From Acanthamoeba castellanii str. Neff (taxonomy: Eukaryota; Discosea; Longamoebia; Acanthamoebidae), in assembly GCF_000313135.1 (NCBI RefSeq), contig NW_004457313.1, positions 505,878-569,877 of the forward strand: a stretch of DNA of 64,000 nucleotides, read 5' to 3'. Positions 45,201 through 54,474 of the stretch are shown here, in pieces. Each line of letters begins with the position of its first letter. Positions within the stretch are counted from its first letter, which is position 1. Below the pieces are notes generated by a model. The model was given only the letters and a program-made list of their open reading frames with translations. It searched no databases and was not told where the DNA came from. A program made the position numbers and the translations under genes.

Positions 45201-45226
45201 TCCAATCAGAATTCCGCCACACATAA
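42216..45226 (+). CDS. F-box / divergent tubulin fusion protein
   Basis: ATG 42216 begins MQSSRRRRWPDVQFFFPP. Exon 1 ends with an F-box: FDILSALPEEVALRVLGGGE, LRQVVSRVCRNWRRLALDAG. An intron (donor CACCA/GTACGT, acceptor TGTGTAG) joins it in frame to a tubulin domain: GGEVIHVQIGNCGNMVGKEY-W, SFDESATGRFTARSILVDTD, LAKLFRPD, RCDRVQAFVFFHSLGG then GGCGSGLTT (the tubulin G-box GGGTGSG with Thr changed to Cys), INFAFVPSS, FLIDNGALKR, ISGVTCPQRFPM, VSVPFPRAHFFSLAHAPFSS and WGKTISFFNFVCVRG. The T7 loop region (ECLGSWRKLIHV) lacks the usual NADLR. A Ser/Glu-rich insert sits near 44745-45020 before the final helices. Stop 45224-45226. Not alpha/beta/gamma in detail; the function is open, possibly a tubulin-like substrate receptor or decoy in an SCF ligase. 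Confidence 0.8.
44196..44273. repeat. (ACACACGAC)n nonamer repeat
   Basis: About eight units within an intron of the F-box/tubulin gene, ending three bases before the TAG acceptor. Confidence 0.9.
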
Positions 45227-45313
45227 AAATAAATATAAAATAAAAACATGTGTTGCAACAGTAAAATTAACAGTAACTGTTTTAGTGGGTTGGTTGCAAA
45301 CTTGTACGAAGAC

Positions 45314-45923
45314 TTAAGACTTCCAGCCCTTGAGGAAGTTGAGGGCGAGGACGCCCAGCTTGTCGACCTTGTAGCCGCCCTCGCCGACGATGAGGGCCGG
45401 CAGGCCGGGCAGGCGCGCCGACACGATGGCCGCCATCGTCTCGTAGTAGGGTTCGGTCAGCTTGAAGTTGGAGATCAGGTCCTCGCAGAACGTGTCGAAC
45501 CCCAACGACACCACCAGGTAGTCCGCCCCGTACTTGGCAATCTCGTCGCACGCCTTGCCCCCCACATCACCACTCGTGAGACACGACACACAAGGCACAC
45601 GCGACACACGACACGCACGACACACGACACGCGCACGATGTGTACCGTGTTGAGTACGGCGGTGTAGGTGTCCTCGTCGGTTCCGGCCTCGAGAGGGTAG
45701 TTGATGTTGAAGCCCTCGCCCTTGCCCACGCTACGCACAAACAACACCCGTGAGTGTCGTGTCGTGTCGTTGGTCGTGTCGTTGGTCGTGTCGTGTCGTT
45801 GGTCGTGTCGTGTCGTGTCGTGCGGTGGATGTGTGGTACCCGATCTCATCTTCGAAGCCGGAGAAGTAGGGGTAGGCGCCGTGCGGGGTGTGGTGGAGCG
45901 AGACAAAGAGCACACTATCGGTC

Positions 45924-45960
<37 letters not shown>

Positions 45961-47284
45961 AGTCCAGATCCAAAATCGCCACCTTTTGCGCTGCACGATC
46001 GACGTCAGCTGCGCGTGTGTGCGGTGTGTGCGGTCGCGCGTGTGCGGTGGTGTGTGCGGTGTGTGTGGTGGAATGGACTACCGGGCGCGGTGGGGTGGTC
46101 GAGAAGGTACTGGGCGGCGATGGCGGCGTTGTTGAAGAAGCAGAAGCCACCGGCCAAGTCCCGCTGGGCGTGGTGGCCTGGCGGCCGGCACATCGCGTAC
46201 ACCATCTTGTGCTCCTCTAATGTGTTCGTCATTGGACACCCACGACACAACGACACGATTGTGTTGTTAGTCATGTGTCGTGTCGTGTCGTGTCGTGTCG
46301 TGTCGTGTCGTGTCGTGTCGTGTCGTGTCGTGTCGTGTCGTGTCGTGTCGTGTCGTGTCGTGTCGTGTCGTGTCGTGTCGTGTCGTGTCGTGTCGTGTCG
46401 TGTCGTGTGTGTACTGTTGGCTAGCATGTCAGCGCCAGTAAGGGCCACTTCCACAGACTTATAGGCAGCCTGCAAGAGCACATTTTTGTCAACGACACGA
46501 CCAGCGACACACACGACACATGACACACAGCCGACACACAGAGCGCGAACGCGTACGGGGTAGGTGTCCGAGTTGATGGGCGTGGAGAGATCGAAAACGT
46601 AGCGACCCATCTGTGCGATGATCGACCGCGAGCGATGCTTGGACAGACCCGGCCGGGCGTACGGGAAGGTGAACGGATAGGCCACCGGCGCCGGTTTGCT
46701 GCACACGACACACGACACACGACACACACGACACACACCACACACGACACGCACGTCAGGAGTGTCCAGGGCCTGGTGGAGCTCAGAGGCAACGAACCCC
46801 TCGGGGATCTCGGGGTCGTCGATGGGCGTGGAGTTGACGGTCCTGATGAAGTTCACGTAGTCGGCGTCGTGCACGGCCAGGATGGGCTCGATGGGGTACG
46901 CACGCGGCTCCACCACCTCCACCTGTCCTTTGTGTTTATTTTCACGCGTCCAAGCAACCATCATCCATTTAACATCATCCATGTCAGCAGAGAGTTTAAA
47001 TCAAGATCTTTTGGTTCTTGATTTTTACAATGAAAATGAATGAATCGATTTTTGCAGATTGAGATTTAAGTGTGGATCTGCTGAGGCACTGCCAACAGAT
47101 GATGGATGGACGAATGGGTGGCGGATTTGGTGGTACCGGATTCGACGAGCCTCTGTACGAGGGATTTGGTGCGCTCGGGCGTCTCGACAGCCGGCACCTT
47201 CTCGCCCAGGTACAGGCCGTGTGGGGTCACGAAGCGCTCCTGCTCGCTCGAGTAAATCACCACAAACTTGCCCGCAGTCTCCAT
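45314..47284 (-). CDS. Histone deacetylase family / acetylpolyamine amidohydrolase-like
   Basis: The first exon starts at ATG 47284 ([20 protein letters not shown]) and includes [20 protein letters not shown], a start typical of acetylpolyamine amidohydrolases rather than class I HDACs. Exon 2 follows an intron with acceptor GGACAG and reads [20 protein letters not shown]. Catalytic pieces: [20 protein letters not shown] (two active-site His), [17 protein letters not shown] (Zn ligands Asp/His), [24 protein letters not shown] (Zn ligand Asp) and VGEGGY (transition-state Tyr). All are present, so it should be an active Zn-dependent deacetylase of about 360 residues acting on acetyl-polyamines or acetyl-lysine. 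Stop TAA at 45314. Introns contain the very long GTGTC tract at 46275-46409. Confidence 0.92.
46275..46409. repeat. (GTGTC)n pentamer microsatellite, about 27 units
   Basis: Longest pure pentamer tract in the window, in an intron of the HDAC-like gene. Reads (GACAC)n on the transcript. Confidence 0.95.
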
Positions 47285-47436
47285 CTCTCTCGCTCTTTCC
47301 GCCACAGAATACAGAAACTGAGCTCGAGCTGTTTTATTACTTTGTTTATTTAAAAAACTTTTTTATTATTAAATTATTATAAATAAAAAGCGAACAAAAG
47401 AACGAAGGGTGGCAGAAGCGAACGCTCGCGAGAGAG

Positions 47437-48535
47437 ATGGGTGGGTGGCTGTCGTCGTTGGTGTGGGGCGAGGAAGGCGACGAAGTGAAGGAGAAGAAGA
47501 TCGTGATGGTGGGGCTGGACAACGCCGGCAAGACGACCATCCTCTACAAGCTCGTCGAACGAGATGAATCGCGACGCCGAAGCGAGCAGCCGCCATCATC
47601 TTCTGCAGAATCAGATCAGCAGCAAGCCAGCCTCCTCTCTCGATTTTTCATCGATTATGGATCATCTTCATCATCATCTTTCTCGTCATCTCCATCTCCA
47701 TCTCCATCTTCACAATCAGTCGTCAATCTTGCGCCCACAATTGGATTTCAAGTCGAGGCCGTTCGATGCGGTGGCGGTGGTCCCGTGCTGGCGGTGTGGG
47801 ACGTCGGCGGCCAGACCCGCCTGCGGCAGATGTGGCCCATCTGCTACACCGGCGCCGCCGCGGCCGTGTTCGTGGTCGACGCCGCCGACCTGCGGCCCGA
47901 CAACGGCCGGCTCAGCGACGCGCGCGAGGCCCTGCGCTCGCTCCTGTCGGCCCCGGAGCTCAGAGGAGCCCCGCTGCTGCTGCTGGCCAACAAGAGCGAC
48001 GACCAGCGCGCCCTGGGGCCGCGCCGGGTGCTTGAGGCACTGGGTCTGCTGACGTCATCACCGTCATCAACAGCGTCATCGTCATCGTCTTCATCATCAT
48101 CATCATCGAACGAGCCGGAGCCGACTTCGTACTCGGCGTCGCTGGCGGGCTATGCCACCATAGCAACTGGCCCATCGAATGCTTCTTCATTGTCGTCATC
48201 GAGTGGAGCGCCGAGTGCCTTCTCGCCTTTGCTCAAGGGCCGGAGGTGATTGCTGCCCACTTCTCCTTGATCGGCGCAATGTCTCATCTGCTCACACCCA
48301 TGTCGCGTGCGTGTACGGGTGATGTGTTGCATTGTGTGTGTGTGTGTCGTGTGTGTGTGTGTGTCGTGTGTGTCGTGTGTCGTGTGTGTGCCGTGTGTGT
48401 AGGTGGTGGGTGCAGGCGACGTGCGGGCTCACTGGCGAGGGTCTCGAGGAGGGCTTCAAGTGGCTCGCAGACACGCTCAGCTTTGTTGATGAGCAACGCG
48501 AGGCCCAGGACGACAGCCTCACCCGGTGGAGCTGA
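47437..48535 (+). CDS. ARF/ARL-like GTPase with Ser-rich insertions
   Basis: Starts at ATG 47437, MGGWLSSLVWGEEGD: Gly2 is a likely N-myristoylation site, usual for the family. Motifs: GLDNAGKTTILYKL (P-loop), APTIGFQVE (switch I Thr), VWDVGGQTRLRQMWPICYTG (G3 with Gln), FVVDAADLRPDNGRL, LLLLANKSDDQ (G4, NKSD for NKQD), and after one intron WWVQATCGLTGEGLEEGFKW (G5). Two Ser-rich insertions are unusual: about 45 residues between P-loop and switch I (SSSSSSFSSSPSPSPSS) and about 65 between G4 and G5 (SSSSSSSSSSNEPEP). All nucleotide-binding motifs are intact. Probably a membrane-traffic switch. Intron from GGAG/GTGATT to TGTGTAG near 48400; stop 48533-48535. Confidence 0.88.
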
Positions 48536-50159
48536 ACAGTCATTCCTTCTTCCTTTCCTCCCTAATCATCTTGCTGCTCTTGTTTTCCTGCTGGACCGTG
48601 TATATCTCCCAAGATGTGGTCCACATGCTGCGCCGACATCCTACATTCTTCTTTTTATGTGTAATGTGGACGGTGACGTCACCATCCCGGAGCGGCCGTC
48701 TCCGTCCGGCCAGGCTTTTCTTTTTGGCTGCTCCGGCACTTGTTGTCTTCGTTCTCTTCCTGCGCGCTGTGTTCCCACTGGACAAGGTACCCTCATCCCT
48801 TCCAATCAATCTTTACCACTATTGTAGTGCGGCGGCAAGGATGTTTTATTACACGTGTTAGACAATGACCCAATTCTGATTATAAACTTTATTTACTGAG
48901 CCATCCATCAATCGATCGGTTGTTGTTATTCTCTGAATGACGATTCCACAAGATCTCTTTTCTAATCGCTCTTTTCCCGCTTGCACAGGTACCTATGCAA
49001 GATCGTAAATCGCTGGCCGATTGTGTTTGTGATGTTTTAGAAGCGAGCGCGAGCTTCAATAAACCAATTCAAATTATCTAGAGCGATTCATGCAATCGCT
49101 TGCCTGCGATTTCATCTGCCAGTGGATTGCGGAGCGGGAGAGGAGCGCCGCCCTCGTCGCTTCTCAGAGTGCGGTAGCGTTGATACCGCCGTAAGTCCCG
49201 ATACCTGGCTGTCCAGCTTAGGCGACCACGTGAAGTTGCCTTGGCACCCACCACCACCCAACTCTCGCCAGCTCGGAACACCCAAGGGCTATCCCTCTCA
49301 ACACCCACAACTTTTGTTCCTGAACTCTTGGCTCTTGACGGAGACCGGTTGAGCTGCGTGCTCCGACCCAACCGACGCACACAGCGCTCTCGGAACGGTG
49401 GGGGACAACAACCTGACTGCCAGGACCGGTTTGAGACTCCCAGGGCTTTCTCGGCACAACCCCGACGCCTATTTTTCGGTGTTCTGCGATCGGCGGTCGA
49501 CAGTCCTGGGGGGCGACAAGTCTAGGTCGGTCTGGTCCGCACCCAAACCCCCAGACACACCAAAGCCCTGAAGCAGCAGCAGCAAGACGAAAGACAAGAC
49601 CCAAGAAACTCCAATGCAGGCCGACGAGAAAGACGAAGGTACCCCCAGTGGCACGAAAAGAACTCAGCGGCTCTCCCAGCGAGCCCCTTGCGCTCGTGGT
49701 GCCGCCCCGAAAATATGCGAAAGGGCTAAGGGCCAAAGGGGGGAGGGGCGCGCTCTACTCAAGTGACGCAAAGTGACTTTCTCTCACTTCCCCCCCCCCC
49801 AACCAACAACCTGCAGCAGAAATTGCTCCCACCACGCACCCAGCCCCCACCGCCATTGCGTCGCAGCAGGAAGAGGTACCACCACCACTCCCCCCCCCCG
49901 CGAAGGAAGTCCTGGCCAGGACAAAGTTTTCCCGAGGCTTCGGCCCCAGGTGCCAGAAGCACGATCGCGCCACCAAACGTCTACAAATACCTGGCATATT
50001 TCCAATTATTTTGCCCGCATTCCTGGAATTATTCCCAAACGCTGGCTTGTTGCCCCAGCTGCGGCCTAAGAGTTGACGGTTGATCGGCCTATGGTGTAAC
50101 AAAATAATAAAACATTGTTGGACTCACGCTCTATCTGTCCTGGCCACCAGGCGCGCCTG
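48536..50159. other. Long gene-poor region (1.6 kb)
   Basis: No homology-like gene was found. Several overlapping open frames exist because the sequence is GC-rich and stop-poor. The most coding-like is a possible small spliced gene from ATG 49616 (MQADEKDE) through a donor GAAG/GTACCC to an acceptor CTGCAG near 49818, giving EIAPTTHPAPTAIASQQEEV and LQIPGIFPIILPAFLELFPN before a stop near 50074. Homopolymer C runs at 49790-49800 and 49890-49900. The proximal part near 48880 (ATAAACTTTATTTA) may be the 3' end of the ARL-like gene. Confidence 0.35.
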
Positions 50160-52195
50160 ATGAAGAAGAAACCGTCCGACGAGCAGATGGATCACACGCC
50201 CAGTGCCGCCACCGCCAAACCGAAGCGGAAGCTGGTGACGGGGAGCGAGAACGCGGAAGACACGGAAGCGGCGCTGGTGGCTGAGCGGCGCAGCATCGAC
50301 AAGGAGCGGGCGGCCATCGCCGCCGAGCGCGCGGCGATCGACAGGGAGCGGCAGCGGTTCGACCTCGGGTGGGAGATGATCGAGAAGGGCAAGGGCATCA
50401 TCCGCCAGGAGCTCGACAAGCTCGTGGCCGAGCGCCAGGCCTGGGAGAAGGAGCGCGAGCGCGAGAAGCAGAGCCTGGCCAAGCGCAAGGCCGAGCTCGA
50501 CGCCCAGGAGAGCGACAAGGCCGCGACCGCCGGTGGTGGCGGTGGTGCCGCGGCGGCCAACACTGCGCCGCCGCGCGGCGTGGAGCAGATCATCGAGGAG
50601 GAGATCCAGCGCGCGGCCCGCGACGAGATCGAGAAGATTCGCGGCGCGTGGGTGCTGTCGCTGGCCGACGCCGAGAAGGGCCGCATGGAGATCGAGCGGA
50701 TCAAGGCCGAGTGGGAGAAGGAGCGCGACCGCCAGCTCAAGGAGCGCGAGGACATAGATCAGGAGCGCGGCCTGCTCGAGCGGCTCAAGGCCAACCTCAT
50801 CCCCGCGCAGCAGGGGCTCATCGCCGCTGCGGCGGCTGCGGCTGCGGCCGCCGGGGGAGGCGGCAAGGGCGGCGGTCGCCAGCCCGAGTCGCTCCACGGG
50901 CTCCTCCCGCACGTGCCGCTCCCGCACTACCTCCAGCCGCAGCACATCCAGCCGTCGCCGCCGCCGCATAAGCAGCAGCACGCGTACCAGCCGCACTCGT
51001 CGTCATCGTCGTCTTCTTCTTCGTCGTCGCAGAGCCCTCACCACCAACAGAAGCAGCCGCAGCAGCAGCAGCACGCGGGTGGCCACCACCACCCACAGAA
51101 GCACTCGTTGCACTCGGGCCAGCCGCAGTCGCACCACTCGGGCGCGAGCCAGCAGCACCAACAGCCGAAGGGCGAGAGCGGCAGCAGGGATGAGCAGCAC
51201 AGGCAAGGAGCGAAGAGGCGACGGAAGGAGGAGGACGAGCACCGCACGTCCTCATCGTCTTCATCTTCGTCGTCATCGGCCGCCCCAGACAGGGAAAAGG
51301 AGGAGGCGCGGTCGATGGACGATGACGACGACAACGAATACGGCACGGCCCATCCGCGGAAAGAGCGGCGAGTGTCCTCTTCCACGCAGGAGGGCGACTA
51401 CGAGTACGTCCACACACGAACGATGGCTTGCTCCCCCCCGCCGCCGCGCACGTGAGGTCTCACATCTCTTCGTTCTTCTTTCTATCTCTCTCGCTTCGTT
51501 CTTTTTCCGCGCTTCACGCAGGTACTCTTCGGATTACGTTCGCTCAAGAACGAGGAGGACGTGGGAGGAGCGATACGAAGAGCTCAAGCAGTTCCAGCAG
51601 AAGCATGGCCACCTCTACATCCCCTACTCTGGTACCGCTCTCTCTCTCTCTCTCTCACACCACACACACCACACACACACCACACACACCACACACACAC
51701 ACACACACAAGAGAAAGACACGATGCGCATGACTCGGGTTTTGACTGACGCCTTCAGATAAAGGGAACATGAAGCAGCTCTACGAATGGGTCAGCACACA
51801 GCGCAAGAACCACCGCAAGAAGAGTCTGAAGAAGGTACGTGGCGGTGGCCCTGCCGTGTGCAACGTTGTGTGCGGTGTGTGCGGTGTGTGCGGTGGTCTG
51901 ATAGCATAGTGGGGTGGCTGTATAGGATCGCTTCCTGCTGCTGGACGCGCTCGGGTTCCCGTGGACGGGCAAGCGCGAGCTGCTGGCGGCGGCCAAGCAC
52001 ACGTCGTCTCCGCCGCGGTCGGGCGCCAACTCGGTCGCGTCGCTGCTGTCGCCGGCGGCCGACGACGTTTCGCAGCCGTCGTCGTCCCTCCTCTCCTCGC
52101 TCGCGTCGCTGGCCCACGAGGAGCGAGGCCGGGCCAAGGTCCCGCACAGCGAAGACGAAGACGACGGCGGCGGCTCGTCCGATCGCGATGACTGA
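50160..52195 (+). CDS. Coiled-coil protein with a helicase-associated (HA) domain
   Basis: ATG 50160 (MKKKPSDEQMDHTPS) is the first Met in frame; a CCACCAG just upstream could instead be an acceptor, so an additional 5' exon is possible. The N-terminal third is a charged coiled coil (ERRSIDKERAAIAAERAAID). The middle is Ala/Gly, His/Gln and Ser low complexity with a basic patch GAKRRRKEEDEH. Three short 3' exons encode a single HA domain: TWEERYEELKQFQQKHGHLY, GNMKQLYEWVSTQRKNHRKK and DRFLLLDALGFPW. This domain (Pfam helicase-associated) is a three-helix probable nucleic-acid binder, often repeated in algal and bacterial helicases; here it stands alone without a helicase. Nuclear role inferred. 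Stop 52193-52195. Confidence 0.75.
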
Positions 52196-52559
52196 GCCAC
52201 AACACATCACCAGCGTCCTCGCTACGAAGAAACAACATTAATGTACAATTTATAATAACTCAACAAGCGCACATTTATTATTCTTATTACTTATGTTGGG
52301 TTGGGAGAGCCAACAATGTGAGGTGGAGGGAGATGGACCAGGATCATCATGAACAATGGTCGGTGGTGAGTGGTCGCACAGCAAGTGTCGACACTTTGAG
52401 CAACCTTGAAGAAAGTTCACAGCACGGCAAGAAGGAAAAGACGACGGTAAAGCTTCGGTTGAGTTTGTCGGCTCCCCATCTTTCATCTATCTCAGTATCT
52501 CCCTTTCTTTCGACAGCTTTCTATCTTCTCCTTTCACGTTATATTCCAGCGACGGTGTC
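52196..52559. other. Intergenic region, 364 bp
   Basis: Carries the 3' end of the HA-domain gene and the leader of the ArfGAP gene. It contains a perfect 14-bp palindrome AAGTGTCGACACTT at 52383-52396. No gene seen. Confidence 0.5.
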
Positions 52560-53683
52560 ATGACCAACAAGATGGAAAAGCAGTTTGAGCAGAGGTTCGT
52601 GAATGCCACGTAGCGACATCTCGACGTAGAGTTAATCGAATTTAATCGATTTGTTTTTGCCTCCCATTCGAATAGGATCGCGATTCTGGCCGATCTTTTG
52701 AAGCAGCCCGAAAATAAGGAGTGCGCTGATTGCGGCGCCAAGGGTGCGTCGTCGATCCCTCTGCCCTACACACATTTTTTTAGAAATATATAATTTACAT
52801 TCCTTTTTCCATGCAGGCCCCAAATGGGCTTCCTGGTCCATTGGCGTCTTCCTTTGCATCAACGTACGTTCGCAGAGTCTTCTCTTTGGCGCCCCAGCCC
52901 TCCCATTGCGCTCTCATCTTTATCGCCGGCGTTCCGTGGGAAACAGTGCGCCGGCATCCACCGAAGCCTCGGCACTCACATCAGCAAGGTCAAGAGCGCC
53001 ACCCTCGACAAGTGGACAGATGAACAGATCGACGTACGTCTCTCGTATTTTTATTCAACTTTTATAAATAACGAACAAACAATTTGATTTACTGTTTTTC
53101 TTTTTTAAATATATATATCATATATGCAGAATATGCGCAACATGGGCAACGCCAGGGCCAAGCTCATCTACGAGGCCGCCCTCCCGGCCGGCTACCCGCG
53201 ACCTCGCGAGGGCGCTCCCTCTCAGTACTACTCGCCATCCATCCGCGTGCTGTGTGTGCGGTGGTCGTGTGCGGCGTGTGCGGTGGTGTGTTCGATCAGA
53301 GGGATGAACCATCATTCGTTGACTCTCTCACGTGGACTCTGCGCAGCACGCTGGAGAGCTGGATCAGGGCCAAGTACGACAAGAAGCAGTTCATGGAGCG
53401 CGGCCGGACCGCCCACAAGGAGAAGCGCGAGGAGCCCTCCGCCTACCACCACCAGCAGCACAGGCAGCAGTCGACCGCCGGCGGCCACAGCCGCAGCAAG
53501 CCCGCCCCGCCCTCGCCCCGACAGTCGTCGTCCAGACATCAGCACCAGCAGCAGCAGCAGCCCCAGCAGCCGGCCAAGCCGCTCATCAGCATGGTCGACC
53601 CTACGCCCGTGCACCCCGTTCAGCAGCAGCAGCAGCAGCAGGGCGTCGACCTGTTCGGCCTCCTCGGCGGCGGCGGCCAGCCA

Positions 53684-53715
<32 letters not shown>

Positions 53716-54218
53716 GGCGGTGAGCGGCGGTGGTCATGATACGTCGTTCTTTGCGAGCCTCGATGGCGGCCATCAGCAGCAGCAGCAGCAGAAGACGCTC
53801 GACAAGAACTCGATTATGTCGCTCTACCACCAGCCGATCGCGCCCACGATGCAGATGGGCATGATGCAGGCCGCCGCCGCCGGCCAGCAGCAGCGCGCGC
53901 CCAACTACAACGTCCACCTCGTGCCCGCCACCAACATGTACATCGCACCCAACGGCATGCCGATGATGTACGTGTGCCCCCCCCCCGGTGTGTCGTGTCG
54001 TGTGCGGCGTGTGCGGTTATGCGTGTGTCGTGTCGCTGATGTGATTTCAAACACGCAGGGTGGGTCCGACTGGTCAGCTGGTGCCGGCGGCGATGGCGGG
54101 CGGGTACCCGGGCGTGCAGGGCTGGCCGATGCAGGGGCAGCAGGCCGTCGGCCATCAGCAGCAGCAGCCAGTGCAGATGGGCATGGCCGCCCCCTACGGC
54201 TACCCGCAGGGCTACTGA
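52560..54218 (+). CDS. SMAP/AGD-type ArfGAP with Gln-rich tail
   Basis: ATG 52560 ([11 protein letters not shown]; a second Met at residue 5). The ArfGAP zinc finger is spread over four exons: [53 protein letters not shown]. It gives the CxxC-x16-CxxC pattern with the catalytic Arg in GIHRSLG. Next come [30 protein letters not shown] and [20 protein letters not shown], the standard C-terminal part of the domain. The remaining 250 residues are Gln/Pro-rich with VDLFGLL and [11 protein letters not shown]. Stop 54216-54218. It should stimulate GTP hydrolysis on Arf at Golgi or endosomal membranes; VDLFGLL may be a clathrin/adaptor contact. The ARL-like gene lies 4 kb upstream. Confidence 0.93.
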
Positions 54219-54474
54219 TGATGATGGGAAGAAGAATCAAACGTGCAGGTTGAAACCACTTTACTGCTGGCGCGACGACAGGTCGAAGCAAGCTCAGAAG
54301 GAGGACATATTGTAGAGAAAACAGTTTTTGCTTTTATTTTTTGCCTCATTTGGTTCGTCTGTCAGCTCTCTTTTGTCGTCGCAGACGCAGGAAGCGATCT
54401 GGAACTCAACTCGCGAGGCAGATAACAATCAACACTTGTTGCGTGGGCCAAATGGACCGCGGTTGTGGACGGCG

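Noticed and set aside
46005..46982. Long minus-strand open frame of 325 codons through the HDAC-like gene
   Set aside because: It stays open only by translating the intron (GTGTC)n tract; real exons are joined by splicing and family motifs fall in separate pieces. The true start is ATG 47284.
49218..49736. 172-codon minus-strand frame in the gene-poor region
   Set aside because: No ATG-supported start context, no recognisable motif, and equally long frames overlap it on other strands.
50369..50971. Arg/Gly/Ala-rich frames opposite the HA-domain gene
   Set aside because: Shadow frames of a GC-rich coiled-coil exon.
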